64,000 bases of DNA. It comes from Simplicispira lacusdiani (GTDB taxonomy: Bacteria > Pseudomonadota > Gammaproteobacteria > Burkholderiales > Burkholderiaceae_C). The notes under the pieces are model-generated. The model searched no databases. It was not told where the DNA came from and saw only the letters and a list, made by a program, of their open reading frames with translations. A program made the translations under genes and the position numbers. The stretch covers positions 62,001 to 126,000 of the forward strand of contig NZ_QXGR01000007.1 of the NCBI RefSeq assembly GCF_003604195.1. The letters run 5' to 3'. Positions 35,206 to 44,257 of this stretch are shown piece by piece. Position 1 is the first letter of the stretch. The number at the start of each line of letters is the position of its first letter.

Positions 35206-36828
35206 CTAGAACCCGGCGGCCTGGCCGTCGCGCCGGGGGTCGCTGGCGGCCACGTAACCCTGGGTCTTGGCGTCGCCCAGGCGCCAGATGAACTGGCCCG
35301 CGCCGAACTCGCCATAGGGGTCGTCGACCACGGTCAACTCGTGGCCCAGCGCCGCCAGGCCCTGCTGGGTGGCCAGCGGCATGCTGGCCTCGGCGTTCAC
35401 CGCCAGGCCCTGGTTGAAGCGCCAGCGCGGCGCGTCGCACGCGGCCTGCGGGTTCTGGCCGTGGTCGAGCATGCGCACCAGCGTCTGCACATGGCCCTGG
35501 GGCTGCAGGTTGGCGCCCATGACGCCGAAGCTCATGACGGGCTGGCCGTGCTGCGTGACGAAGGCCGGGATGATGGTGTGGAACGGCCGCTTGCCCGGCG
35601 CCACCAGGTTGGCCGGGTTGGCGCCACGCGGATCGGTGCTGAAGCCAAAGCCCCGGTTCTGCAGACTGATGCCGAAGCCGGGCTCGACGCAGCCCGAGCC
35701 AAAGCCCTGGTAGTTGCTCTGGATGAAGCTGACCATCATGCCGTCCTCGTCGGCGGCGGTGAGGTAGATGGTGCCGCCGCTGGTCGGTCGGCCCGCGCCG
35801 AAGTCCTGCGCCCTGTGCATGTCGATGAGTTTCGCACGCGCCGCGAGGTAGGCGCCATCGAGCATTTGCGCGGGGGTCACCTCCATCGACGAGGGCTCGG
35901 CCACGTAGCGGTAGGTATCGGCGAAGGCCAGTTTCATGGCCTCGATCTGCAGGTGCTGGGCCTGCGTGCCATCCACGGGCAGGCTGGCGAGGTCGAACTG
36001 CTCCAGGATGCCCAGTGCCATCAGCGCGGCGATGCCCTGGCCGCTGGGCGGGATCTCGTGCACCGTGAAGCCCCGGTAATCGCGCGCAATGGGCGCGACC
36101 CATTCGGCACGGTGCGCCGCCAGATCGGCGAGCGTGAGGGCACCGCCCTGCTGGGCCGCGAACCGCGCCAGCGCCTCGGCGATCTCGCCGCTGTAGAACG
36201 CCTCGCCGCGCGTGGCGCCGATGGCGCGCAGCGCGCGCGCCGCCGCCGGGAAGCGGAACAGCTCGCCCACCTGCGGCGCCCGCCCCCAGGGCATGAAACT
36301 CTGGGCGAAGCCGGGCTGCGCCTGCAGCCCGGGCACGGCGGCGGCCCATTTGCGCTGCACCACCACGGGCACGGCGTAGCCGCGCTCGGCGATCTCGGCG
36401 GCGGGGGCCATCAGGTCGGCGAAGGGCAGCCTGCCGAAGCGCTCGCTCAGCGCCACCCAGGCGCTCACCGCGCCGGGCACGGTGACGGCGTCGATGCCAT
36501 GCTGCGGCGGCGTGCGCGCGCCCTCGCCGTATTTGCGGTGGAAGTACCCCGGCGTCCAGGCCTGCGGCGCGCGGCCCGAGGCGTTGAGGCCGTGCAGGGT
36601 GCCACCGTCCCAGAGGATGCAGAAGGCGTCGCTGCCCAGGCCGTTGCCCGTGGGCTCGCAGACGGCCATGGCCGCCGCCGCCGCCACGGCGGCATCGACC
36701 GCATTGCCGCCCTGCCACAGCATGCGCAGGCCGGCCTGCACGGCCAGGGGATGGGAGGTGGCGACCACGTTGCGCGCGAACAGCGGCAAGCGGGCGCTGG
36801 CATAGGGCTGCTGGTACTGGAAGGGCAT
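35206..36828 (-). CDS. Gamma-glutamyltransferase family protein (cytoplasmic type)
   Basis: 540 aa Ntn-hydrolase precursor. The catalytic Thr of the small subunit is in RPTSGGTIYLTAADEDGMM; cleavage before this Thr would give ~350- and ~185-residue chains. GNAVDAAVAAAAAMAVCEPT and DPRGANPANLVAPGKRPFHT are family signatures. There is no signal peptide, unlike periplasmic E. coli Ggt. It probably acts on gamma-glutamyl or acyl amides inside the cell; the substrate is uncertain. CATAAT ends 6 bases before the ATG, without Shine-Dalgarno. The gene is 17 bases from the EamA start and in the same direction, so the two may be co-transcribed. Confidence 0.9.
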   Translation of the reverse strand: MPFQYQQPYASARLPLFARNVVATSHPLAVQAGLRMLWQGGNAVDAAVAAAAAMAVCEPTGNGLGSDAFCILWDGGTLHGLNASGRAPQAWTPGYFHRKYGEGARTPPQHGIDAVTVPGAVSAWVALSERFGRLPFADLMAPAAEIAERGYAVPVVVQRKWAAAVPGLQAQPGFAQSFMPWGRAPQVGELFRFPAAARALRAIGATRGEAFYSGEIAEALARFAAQQGGALTLADLAAHRAEWVAPIARDYRGFTVHEIPPSGQGIAALMALGILEQFDLASLPVDGTQAQHLQIEAMKLAFADTYRYVAEPSSMEVTPAQMLDGAYLAARAKLIDMHRAQDFGAGRPTSGGTIYLTAADEDGMMVSFIQSNYQGFGSGCVEPGFGISLQNRGFGFSTDPRGANPANLVAPGKRPFHTIIPAFVTQHGQPVMSFGVMGANLQPQGHVQTLVRMLDHGQNPQAACDAPRWRFNQGLAVNAEASMPLATQQGLAALGHELTVVDDPYGEFGAGQFIWRLGDAKTQGYVAASDPRRDGQAAGF

Positions 36829-36870
36829 GGGGCCATTATGGAAGCCAACGCCCCGGCGCGCAGGCCCCGG

Positions 36871-37299
36871 CTACAAGGCCGCGATGCGCTCCATGAAGCG
36901 CGGCGGCACCGTGGCCACCTTCTTGTCGCCGGGGTGCACGAACACCACGCCAAGCTTGCCGCGCGCCACCTCGCGGCCCGACTCCTTCTCGGTCATGCGG
37001 TAGACGATGTCGAAGCCGTATTTGTTGAAGTCCGCCGGCAGCATCTCGACGCGCATGGTCTCGCCATGGAAGCCCTCGGACTTGTACTGCGCCACGATGT
37101 CGCCCACCACGATGGACAGCCCTTCCACGCCGGCCTCGCGGTAGCCCAGGGCCTGGAAGAAGCGCACGCGCGCCTCGGACACCAGCGTGAGGAGTTGGGC
37201 GTTGTCGAGGTGCCCGCCCTGGTTGACATGGCTGATGTAGATCTGGATTTCGGTCGAGAACGTGAACCGCTCGGGCAGCTCGAACTGGATTCTGGGCAT
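36871..37299 (-). CDS. Hotdog-fold acyl-CoA thioesterase
   Basis: 142 aa, a single hotdog domain. ISHVNQGGHLDNAQLLTLVS at ~23-42 is the helix-plus-turn of 4-hydroxybenzoyl-CoA thioesterase-like enzymes, with Asn/Asp positions fitting catalysis. FNKYGFDIVYRMTEKESGRE continues the sheet. It should hydrolyse a small or aromatic acyl-CoA in the cytosol; the substrate is not deducible. The stop-to-start distance from the DUF3422 gene is 9 bases, so they probably share a transcript. Confidence 0.82.
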   Translation of the reverse strand: MPRIQFELPERFTFSTEIQIYISHVNQGGHLDNAQLLTLVSEARVRFFQALGYREAGVEGLSIVVGDIVAQYKSEGFHGETMRVEMLPADFNKYGFDIVYRMTEKESGREVARGKLGVVFVHPGDKKVATVPPRFMERIAAL

Positions 37300-37308
37300 G
37301 GGAAGCCT

Positions 37309-38601
37309 TCAGTGTTTGAACATCTTGTGGTGCAGCCGCCGCAGCGACCACCACACCGTGACCCCCACCACCGGAATGGCGATGGCGGCCGAGGTTTCGG
37401 GCGAAAGCGGCCAGCCGAGCGTTTGCGCGCCCTTGGCGAGGTAACTCGCCAGGCCGACGATGTAGTACGTGATGGCGGCCACCGACAGCCCCTCCACCGT
37501 GGACTGGAGCTTGAGCTGCAGATCCTGGCGCTGGTTCATGCTGGCCAGCAGCGCCTGGCTGCTCTGCTGCTGCTCGATCTCCACGCGCGTGCGCAGCAGG
37601 TGGCTGATGCGCGAGACGCGGCGCGACAGCGCCTCCTGGCGGCGCGCGGCCCATTCGCAGGTGCTGCGCGCGGGCGAGAGGCGCCGGTCCATGAACTCGC
37701 GGATGGTCTGCAACCCGGCCAGGCGCGACTCGGCGATCTCGGCGATGCGCCGGTCCACCAATTCAAAGTAGGCCGTGCTCGCCGAAAAGCGCGAGTGCGT
37801 GGCCGCGTACTGGCTCTCCACCTGCCCCGCCAGCCGCGTGAGGCGGTCCAGCAGCACGGGCTCGTCGTCGCGGTTGGCCGAGCGGATCGCATCCGACAGC
37901 TCCGCCAGCTCGCGCTCGGCGCTGGCCAGCACGGCGGCGGCCTCGCGCGCCACCGGCAGCCCCAGCAGCGCGGCCATGCGGTAGGTTTCGATCTCCTGCA
38001 GGCGCTGCACCAGGCGGCCCAGGCGGCGCGGCGTCATGCCGCCCGTGAGCAGCACCATGCGCGATGAGCCGTCGGGGTGGATGGCGAAGTCGGTGTAGAC
38101 CTCGCCATGGCCGTCGGCCACGGTGGCGGCGACCAGCGTGTCCTCGCTCAGCACATGGCGCACCAGCGAGCCCGAACCGAACTCCCGGGTCGGCAGCGCC
38201 CACAGGTGCAGGCTGCACAGGCACTGGCCCGGCAGGCGCGCCAGCCACTCGCGTGGCACGGCGCTGGTGGCGGCCACCGGCTCGCGCTCGCCAAAGCCCT
38301 CGGTCGCGATCGGCACGGTGAAGGTCCAGGCCACGAATTCGGTGTGCAGCTCCCAGCGGATACGCCAGGCGCCCAGGTCCACGCGCAGGTGCGTGGTGTG
38401 CTCGTCGGGCGGCGCCAGATGGTGGTCGCGCAGCAGCGCGGCGATGTGCGCCCGGCTGGCCTCGCGCCCGGCGGCGTCGGCCCACATGACGATGTGGGTG
38501 CTGGCCACGGGGCCTTCGATGGCCTCGGGCGGGCGGGCGTGGACTTCGTTGTGCAGCAGCGCGCGTTGCGGGTGCTGCGCGGGTTGGAGCGCGATGGGCA
38601 T
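37309..38601 (-). CDS. DUF3422 family membrane protein
   Basis: 430 aa. The family pattern is clear: HPQRALLHNEVHARPPEAIE at the N-terminus, VLLTGGMTPRRLGRLVQRLQ mid-protein, EIETYRMAALLGLPVAREAA, and a C-terminal coiled coil (ESRLAGLQTIREFMDRRLSP) leading to two membrane helices (VAAITYYIVGLASYLAKG; ETSAAIAIPVVGVTVWWS). It resembles an integral-membrane protein with a large cytosolic head; the function is unknown in all organisms. It is the last gene before a terminator region in the opposite operon. Confidence 0.9.
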   Translation of the reverse strand: MPIALQPAQHPQRALLHNEVHARPPEAIEGPVASTHIVMWADAAGREASRAHIAALLRDHHLAPPDEHTTHLRVDLGAWRIRWELHTEFVAWTFTVPIATEGFGEREPVAATSAVPREWLARLPGQCLCSLHLWALPTREFGSGSLVRHVLSEDTLVAATVADGHGEVYTDFAIHPDGSSRMVLLTGGMTPRRLGRLVQRLQEIETYRMAALLGLPVAREAAAVLASAERELAELSDAIRSANRDDEPVLLDRLTRLAGQVESQYAATHSRFSASTAYFELVDRRIAEIAESRLAGLQTIREFMDRRLSPARSTCEWAARRQEALSRRVSRISHLLRTRVEIEQQQSSQALLASMNQRQDLQLKLQSTVEGLSVAAITYYIVGLASYLAKGAQTLGWPLSPETSAAIAIPVVGVTVWWSLRRLHHKMFKH

Positions 38602-38670
38602 GGGCGGAGGAACCAGTTGAGCGCGCTATTGTGAAGGCTGGCGCGCGACCGTGTGCCGGGACGGCTCTCC

Positions 38671-38698
38671 AAAAAACAACGGCACCCGAAGGTGCCGT
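38671..38698 (-). terminator. Rho-independent terminator downstream of tctA
   Basis: On the minus strand CGGCACC-TTCG-GGTGCCG followed by TTGTTTTTT, 30 bases after the tctA stop. A UUCG tetraloop caps the stem. Confidence 0.88.
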
Positions 38699-38727
38699 CG
38701 CGTGCGCCGGAGCAAGAACGCTCGGCG

Positions 38728-40239
38728 TCAGTCGTCGACGAAGGCTTCCTCGCGCTTGTTCTTCACGGCGGGCAGCAGCACGATGATGAGCAGCAGGGCC
38801 GCCACTGCCAGCAGGCTCGCCGAGATCGGGCGCGTGACGAACACGCTCCAGTCGCCGCGCGAGAGCAGCAGCGCGCGGCGCAGGTTCTCTTCCATCATGG
38901 GGCCGAGGATGAAGCCCAGCAGCAGCGGCGCCGGTTCGGTGCCCAGTTTGTGGAAGATGTAGCCCACCAGGCCGAAGGCGCCCACCATCCAGATGTCCCA
39001 GGTGTTGTTGTTGGTGGAGTACACGCCCACGGCGCAGAACAGCACGATGGAGGGGAACAGCCAGCGGTAGGGCACGGTCAGCAGCTTGATCCACAGGCCG
39101 ATCAGCGGCAGGTTCAGGATCACCAGCATGGCGTTGCCGATCCACATCGAGGCGATCAGGCCCCAGAACAGCTCGGGGTTGCTGGTCATGACCTGCGGAC
39201 CGGGCTGGATGTTGTGGATGGTCATGGCGCCCACCATCAGCGCCATCACGGCGTTGGGCGGAATGCCCAGCGTCAGCAGCGGGATGAAGGAGGTCTGCGA
39301 ACCGGCGTTGTTGGCCGACTCGGGCGCGGCCACGCCACGGATGTTGCCCTTGCCGAACGGCACTTCGCCGGGCTGCAGCTTGGTCTTCTTCTCGATGGTG
39401 TAGGCCGCGAAGGCCGACAGCAGCGCGCCGCCGCCGGGCAGGATGCCCAGGGCCGAGCCCAGCGTGGTGCCGCGCAGCACGGCCGGCAGCATGCGCTTGA
39501 AGTCCTGCGCGGTGGGGAACAGGCCCTGCACCTTGGCGGTGAACACCTCGCGCTGGTCGTCCGGGCGGGCCAGGTTGGCGATGATCTCGCCGTAGCCGAA
39601 CACGCCCATGGCGATGGCCACGAAGCCGATGCCATCGGTCAATTCGGGCACGTCGAAGGAGAAGCGCGCCACGCCGGAGTTCACGTCGGTGCCCACCAGG
39701 CCCAGCAGCAGGCCCAGCACGATCATGGCCACGGCCTTGAGCAGCGAACCCGAGGCCAGCACCACGGCGCCGATCAGGCCCAGGATCATCAGCGAGAAGT
39801 ATTCGGCCGGGCCGAACTTGAAGGCCACCTCGGTCAGCGGCGCGGCGAAAGCCGCCAGGATCAGCGTGCCCACGCAGCCCGCGAAGAACGAGCCCAGGCC
39901 CGCGGCGGCGAGCGCCGGGCCGGCGCGGCCGTTGCGCGCCATCTGGTAGCCGTCGATCACGGTCACCACCGAGGACGATTCGCCCGGCAGGTTCACCAGG
40001 ATGGCGGTGGTGGAGCCGCCGTACTGCGCGCCATAGTAGATGCCCGCGAGCATGATGAGCGCGGCCACGGGCGGCAGCGCGTAGGTGGCCGGCAGCAGCA
40101 TGGCGATGGTGGCCACCGGGCCGATGCCGGGCAGCACGCCGATCAGCGTGCCCAGCAGGCAGCCGGCAAAGCAGTAGACGAGGTTCTGGAAGGTGAAGGC
40201 AACGCCAAAACCCAGGGCGAGGTTATCAAAGAGTTCCAT
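38728..40239 (-). CDS. tctA: Tripartite tricarboxylate transporter permease TctA
   Basis: 503 aa, the large membrane subunit of a TTT carrier, with about 12 helices. Diagnostic stretches: LGTLIGVLPGIGPVATIAML (first conserved Gly-rich loop), YGGSTTAILVNLPGESSSVV and the second loop LGILPGGGALLSAFAAYTIE. It couples cation or proton movement to uptake of a carboxylate delivered by a TctC binding protein. tctB lies 17 bases upstream on the same strand; no tctC is in the window, so the substrate cannot be inferred. A strong terminator closes the operon. Confidence 0.92.
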   Translation of the reverse strand: MELFDNLALGFGVAFTFQNLVYCFAGCLLGTLIGVLPGIGPVATIAMLLPATYALPPVAALIMLAGIYYGAQYGGSTTAILVNLPGESSSVVTVIDGYQMARNGRAGPALAAAGLGSFFAGCVGTLILAAFAAPLTEVAFKFGPAEYFSLMILGLIGAVVLASGSLLKAVAMIVLGLLLGLVGTDVNSGVARFSFDVPELTDGIGFVAIAMGVFGYGEIIANLARPDDQREVFTAKVQGLFPTAQDFKRMLPAVLRGTTLGSALGILPGGGALLSAFAAYTIEKKTKLQPGEVPFGKGNIRGVAAPESANNAGSQTSFIPLLTLGIPPNAVMALMVGAMTIHNIQPGPQVMTSNPELFWGLIASMWIGNAMLVILNLPLIGLWIKLLTVPYRWLFPSIVLFCAVGVYSTNNNTWDIWMVGAFGLVGYIFHKLGTEPAPLLLGFILGPMMEENLRRALLLSRGDWSVFVTRPISASLLAVAALLLIIVLLPAVKNKREEAFVDD

Positions 40240-40256
40240 GGTCTATCGCTCCTGGT

Positions 40257-40745
40257 TCAACCCGAAATGAAACTGGGCCACACGGGGAACTGGAGCTTGA
40301 GCGCCAGCACGAAGGCGCCGTAGCTGCCCACCGCGAGGATGGTGGCCAGCACGAACACGGCCTTGGCGCGGAACTCGCTGCCCGCGAGGCTGGCGATGAA
40401 GGTGAGCGCATAGATGGCCACGATCAGCCCCATGGCCGGCACGCCCATCGTGGGCAGGCCGGCGAGCAGGATGCCGAAGACCACGTTGGCCAGCAGGATG
40501 AAGAACAACGGCTTCCAGGCCCACTTGCCGATCTTGTCGCCGTCCACCGTCTCGACCACGGTGGCCTTGAAGGTGATGACGGCGCCGATCAGAGCCAGCA
40601 GGATGCCCAGCATCAGGGGGAAGTAGCCCGGGCCCATGCGCGCGCCGGTGCCGACGTTGTACGTGGTGGCGCCCCAGGCAAAGGCGGTTCCGACCCCCAT
40701 GAACATGAGGCCGGAAAAAAAGTCTTTCTGACTCTTGATTTTCAC
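40257..40745 (-). CDS. tctB: Tripartite tricarboxylate transporter small permease TctB
   Basis: 162 aa with four membrane helices. FSGLMFMGVGTAFAWGATTY and NVGTGARMGPGYFPLMLGIL are the TctB-family N-terminus. The GTG start at 40745 has GGGAG seven bases upstream (CGGGAGACATTCC-GTG); longer frames are not supported. First gene of a tctB-tctA operon. Confidence 0.88.
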   Translation of the reverse strand: MKIKSQKDFFSGLMFMGVGTAFAWGATTYNVGTGARMGPGYFPLMLGILLALIGAVITFKATVVETVDGDKIGKWAWKPLFFILLANVVFGILLAGLPTMGVPAMGLIVAIYALTFIASLAGSEFRAKAVFVLATILAVGSYGAFVLALKLQFPVWPSFISG

Positions 40746-40860
40746 GGAATGTCTCCCGACGTTGACTCGACTGCCGGGATTGTGTCGCCGCCGGGGCTGT
40801 CTTTCGATGTGGATTCCACCTACGCAAAGACCGAGGGTTATCCCGCGCAAGATGAAACAC

Positions 40861-41000
40861 CGCCCTGTGTCGCTGCGCGCCTTCCCCCCGCTCTCGCATC
40901 GCCGTGCGATGCGGGCAGGGGGACGCCACCAGCGCGGCGGGGCGGCCCTTGCGCGGTGGCCGCTGGCCTGGGCCGCGCCGGTTTCATGGGCCGCAGGTGG
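40861..41000 (+). repeat. 3'-end intergenic repeat, copy 2
   Basis: TGCGCGCCTTCCCCCCGCTC, GCATCGCCGTGCGATGCGGG (a GCATCGC/GCGATGC stem), CAGGGGGACGCCACC, GGCGGGGCGGCCCTTGCGCG and GGCCGCTGGCCTGGGCCGCG occur in the same order as copies 1, 3 and 4. With 40746-40860 it fills the gap between tctB and the orphan GspE gene. The rest of that gap shows nothing else recognisable. Confidence 0.8.
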
Positions 41001-41030
41001 CGCGCAGCGCTATGGGGAAATGGCGTTCGG

Positions 41031-42824
41031 CTAGCGCGGCGGCGGCGTGGCCGCCACCACCTCTTCGAGCGTGGTCAGGCCCTGCGCCACGCGCAGCGCG
41101 CCCGCCATGCGCAGCGGGCGCATGCCGTCCTTGACCGCCTGGCGGCGCAGCGCGTCGATGGAAGGCTCCTTGGTGATGCCCTCCTTGAGCGTTTCCGTGA
41201 CGGTGAGCAGCTCGTACAGCCCCATGCGGCCGCGAAAGCCCGTCATGCGGCAATCCACGCAGCCCACGGGCTTGTAGGGGTGGTAGCCGCCGCCGAGCTT
41301 CCAGGGCTTGACCGCCTCGGCCAGCGCCTCCTGGGACGATGCCTCGTCGGGCACCTTGCACTGCTTGCACAGTGTGCGCACCAGGCGCTGCGCCAGCACC
41401 CCGAGCAGCGTGGCGTTGATGAGGTAGGACGGCACGCCCAGCTCCATCAGGCGCGTGACGGCCGAGGGCGCGTCGTTGGTGTGCAGGGTGCTGAACACCA
41501 GGTGGCCGGTCAGCGCGGCCTGCACCGCCATCTCGGCGGTCTCCAGGTCGCGGATTTCGCCCACCATGATGATGTCCGGGTCCTGGCGCATGAGGGCGCG
41601 CACGCCCTCGGCGAAGCTGAAGTCGAGCTGCGGCTGGACCTGCGTCTGGTTGAAACTGGTCTCGATCATTTCGATCGGGTCCTCCACGGTGCTGACGTTG
41701 ACCTCCTCGGTCGCCACGCGCTTGAGCGTGGAATACAGCGTGGTGGTCTTGCCCGAGCCCGTGGGCCCGGTCACGAGGATGATGCCGTAGGGGTGCTTGA
41801 TCAGTTCTTCCCAGCGCTTGGCATCGTGCTGCGAGAAGCCCAGCGCGTCCAGGTCCTTGATGGCCGTGTCGGGGTCGAAGATCCGCATCACCATCTTCTC
41901 GCCGAAAGCCGTGGGCAGCGTGGCCAGGCGCATTTCCACCTCGTCGCCGCGCTGGTTGCGCGTCTTGATGCGCCCGTCCTGCGGGCGGCGCTTCTCGACC
42001 ACATCCATGCGCCCGAGCAGCTTGACGCGCGCCACCATGGCGTTCATCACGCCGGGCGGCATCTGGTAGACCGGGTGCAGCACGCCGTCGATGCGGAAGC
42101 GGATCACGCCCTGCTCGCGCCGGGGTTCGAGGTGGATGTCGCTGGCGCGCTGGTCGAAGGCGTATTGCCAGAGCCAGTCCACGACACGGATCACGCCCTG
42201 GTCGTTGGCGTCGAGCTGCTTGTTGCTCTTGCCCAGCTCGACGAGCTGCTCGAAGCTGCTGGCGCCGCTGTTGCCGCCCGCCTTCTGCGCCGCGCGCACC
42301 GACTTGGCCAGCGCGAAGAACTCGGCCGTGTAGCGGTGGATGTCCTGCGGGTTGGCGATCACGCGGCGCACCGGCCGCTTGGACTGGCGCTCGACCTCGG
42401 CCACCCAGTCGGTGATGAAGGGCTCGGCCGTGGCCACCACCACCTCCTTGGCCGTCACCTGCACCGGCAGCACCTTGTGGCGCTCGGCGTAGGTCGCGCT
42501 CATGGTGTCGGCCACCTTGCCCACGTCGACCTTGAGCGGGTCGATGCGCAGGTAGGGCAGGTCGCTGCGCTGCGCCAGGTACTCGGTCAGCATTTCCAGA
42601 TCGAGCGGCTTGCCGTCGCTGGCGCGGGCCATGGCGACATTGGCCAACCGCACCAGCGGATGCTGCGAGCTTTCGGCCTGCGAGCAGCGCGCGATGGTGC
42701 GCTGCGCTTCCTCGGCGGCGATGACGCCGTCGCTGCTGAGCCATTCGACGATACGGCGCCAGTCGAGCGGCCCCGCTGGGGCAGCCACCAGTTCCGGCTT
42801 CGGGGAGATCGCGGCGTGGGTCAT
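41031..42824 (-). CDS. Orphan GspE/PilB-type secretion ATPase
   Basis: 597 aa. A divergent N-terminal T2SSE-like domain (no MshEN R-L-G pattern) precedes the ATPase core: FDQRASDIHLEPRREQGVIR, Walker A VTGPTGSGKTTTLYSTLKR near residue 345, acidic box EDPIEMIE, DPDIIMVGEIRDLETAEMA and His box FSTLHTNDAPSAV. The zinc set LCKQC ... CVDCRMTGFRGRMG is intact. No other type II secretion or type IV pilus gene is adjacent, so its partner machine lies elsewhere or is the msh-type locus 35 kb away. The ATG at 42824 follows GGAAG; the next gene upstream (SpeE-like) is 28 bases away. Confidence 0.88.
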   Translation of the reverse strand: MTHAAISPKPELVAAPAGPLDWRRIVEWLSSDGVIAAEEAQRTIARCSQAESSQHPLVRLANVAMARASDGKPLDLEMLTEYLAQRSDLPYLRIDPLKVDVGKVADTMSATYAERHKVLPVQVTAKEVVVATAEPFITDWVAEVERQSKRPVRRVIANPQDIHRYTAEFFALAKSVRAAQKAGGNSGASSFEQLVELGKSNKQLDANDQGVIRVVDWLWQYAFDQRASDIHLEPRREQGVIRFRIDGVLHPVYQMPPGVMNAMVARVKLLGRMDVVEKRRPQDGRIKTRNQRGDEVEMRLATLPTAFGEKMVMRIFDPDTAIKDLDALGFSQHDAKRWEELIKHPYGIILVTGPTGSGKTTTLYSTLKRVATEEVNVSTVEDPIEMIETSFNQTQVQPQLDFSFAEGVRALMRQDPDIIMVGEIRDLETAEMAVQAALTGHLVFSTLHTNDAPSAVTRLMELGVPSYLINATLLGVLAQRLVRTLCKQCKVPDEASSQEALAEAVKPWKLGGGYHPYKPVGCVDCRMTGFRGRMGLYELLTVTETLKEGITKEPSIDALRRQAVKDGMRPLRMAGALRVAQGLTTLEEVVAATPPPR

Positions 42825-42852
42825 GGGAAAGCTTCCGTCAGGAAAGTGGATC

Positions 42853-43617
42853 TCAGAGGACGAGCGGTTTGAAGCCGCGCACCCATTTGGCGGTGGGAAT
42901 TCCCCAGCGCTCCTGGATGTCCGCGCAGCGCGCGGCCAGCTCGCCGCGCTTGAAGCGGCTGGGCGTGCGCTGGGCCAGCACCACGGTGTTGCCTTCGCGC
43001 GTGGGCTTGAAGGCCCAGAGCGCATCCTCGCCGAAGGCGGCGGCGATCTGCTCCACGCTGTGCTCGAAGCTCGACGCGCGGCCGAACAGGTTCACCGTCA
43101 TGCAGCCGTTCTCGCTCAGCAGAGCGCGGCAGTCGGTGTAGAAATCGGCGCTGTCGAGCACGGGCGCGGCCGCCTGGTGGTCGTACAGGTCCACGCACAG
43201 CGCGTCCACCGTGCCCTGCCACATCGGGTTGCGGATCTCCTGCGCGGCGTCGGCCAGCACCACGCGCAGCTTGGGGCCGTCGGGCGGCAGCTTGAACCAG
43301 GCGCGGCACACGGCCAGGACCTGCGGGTTCAGCTCGATGGTGGTGGCGCACATGCGCAGCTTCTTGTGGCAGAACTTGGTGATGGCGCCCGCGCCCAGGC
43401 CCAGTTGCATGGCGTGGCCCTTGCGCACGGCCTCGGGCTCCATGAACAGCAGCCAGGCCATCATGCGCTGGATGTATTCCAGCTCCAGGTCAAACGGCGC
43501 GGCGATGCGCATGGAGCCCTGGATCCAGGGCGTGCCCAGGTGCAGGTGGCGCACCTCGCCGTCGTCGGAGACGCTGACTTCGGGCAGTTCGGCGGTGTTG
43601 TTTTTCTTGCGGGCCAT
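42853..43617 (-). CDS. Spermidine synthase-like methyltransferase-fold protein
   Basis: 254 aa. The Rossmann core has AMQLGLGAGAITKFCHKKL, TTIELNPQVLAVCRAWF (acidic ribose-binding Glu), VVLADAAQEIRN and VDALCVDLYDHQAAAPVLDS. This is the SpeE-type fold, but the canonical catalytic D-x-T/S-D-P is replaced by DLYDHQA and the N-terminal beta domain is short, so aminopropyl transfer is doubtful. It sits between an orphan GspE ATPase and a DNA repair glycosylase in one direction with short gaps (28 and 11 bases). Confidence 0.8.
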   Translation of the reverse strand: MARKKNNTAELPEVSVSDDGEVRHLHLGTPWIQGSMRIAAPFDLELEYIQRMMAWLLFMEPEAVRKGHAMQLGLGAGAITKFCHKKLRMCATTIELNPQVLAVCRAWFKLPPDGPKLRVVLADAAQEIRNPMWQGTVDALCVDLYDHQAAAPVLDSADFYTDCRALLSENGCMTVNLFGRASSFEHSVEQIAAAFGEDALWAFKPTREGNTVVLAQRTPSRFKRGELAARCADIQERWGIPTAKWVRGFKPLVL

Positions 43618-43628
43618 TCGGTTCAGGT

Positions 43629-44162
43629 TCAAAGAAGTCCATGCGTGGCGAGGGCCTGCGCCCAGGCTTCGCGCTTGCGCTCGAAGCTCCACGCGGCGTT
43701 GGCCGGGCTGGTGGACGGCAGCTTGAGCACCGGCACGCCCAGCCGCGCCGTGGCGCGCGCGTGGCGAAAGCTCTCGCCACCATTGTGGGCGATGGCGGCC
43801 AGGCGCGGGCAGCACGCGCGCAGGCCGGCGAAATCGTTCACTTCGGGGTGGCGGATGCGGCTGTCGAGGCTGCCTTCGCGCTCGCAAGCGCCATACACAT
43901 CCCAAAGGCCCAGCCCGCGCGCGAGCAGCCAGGCGCAGCGCCCGGCGTAATCCCCGGGCATGGGGTGCTGCGGCCACAGCGCCTGCAGGATGCGCCAGAA
44001 ATGGTTTTGCGGGTGCGCGTAATACTGCCGGGCGCGCAGCGAGGCCACGCCGGGAAAACTGCCCAGCACCAGCACCACCGTGCCCTCGCCCGCCACCGGC
44101 GGCAGGCCCACGAGCCGTGCGGCAGGCACGGTGGCGGGTGGAGCACTCGGGCGGGCGGTCAT
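43629..44162 (-). CDS. DNA-deoxyinosine glycosylase (uracil-DNA glycosylase superfamily)
   Basis: 177 aa. Key segments are VVLVLGSFPGVASLRARQYY, AHPQNHFWRIL, and the late motif PVLKLPSTSPANAAWSFERK. The GSFPG and Asn/His pattern, with YYAHPQNHFW, is the signature of hypoxanthine/deoxyinosine-specific glycosylases that excise deaminated adenine from DNA. The ATG at 44162 is chosen over an upstream TTG. It ends 11 bases before the SpeE-like gene. Confidence 0.85.
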   Translation of the reverse strand: MTARPSAPPATVPAARLVGLPPVAGEGTVVLVLGSFPGVASLRARQYYAHPQNHFWRILQALWPQHPMPGDYAGRCAWLLARGLGLWDVYGACEREGSLDSRIRHPEVNDFAGLRACCPRLAAIAHNGGESFRHARATARLGVPVLKLPSTSPANAAWSFERKREAWAQALATHGLL

Positions 44163-44194
44163 GGCAGGCAATGGGCGGGCACCGTGGTTACATT

Positions 44195-44252
44195 CACTAT
44201 CAAATCAATAGCTGCTGGCGCTTGATTTTTAAGCGCCAAAGCCATTTTCATC
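44195..44252. repeat. Short AT-rich palindromic repeat (intergenic copy)
   Basis: CTATCAAATCAATAGCTGCT, then GGCGCTTGATTTTTAAGCGC, then CAAAGCCATTTTC. It is a GGCGCTT/AAGCGCC stem flanked by AGCTATTG and GGCTTTGG arms. A full-length copy of the family, between the glycosylase and tatD. Confidence 0.65.
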
Positions 44253-44257
44253 CATTA

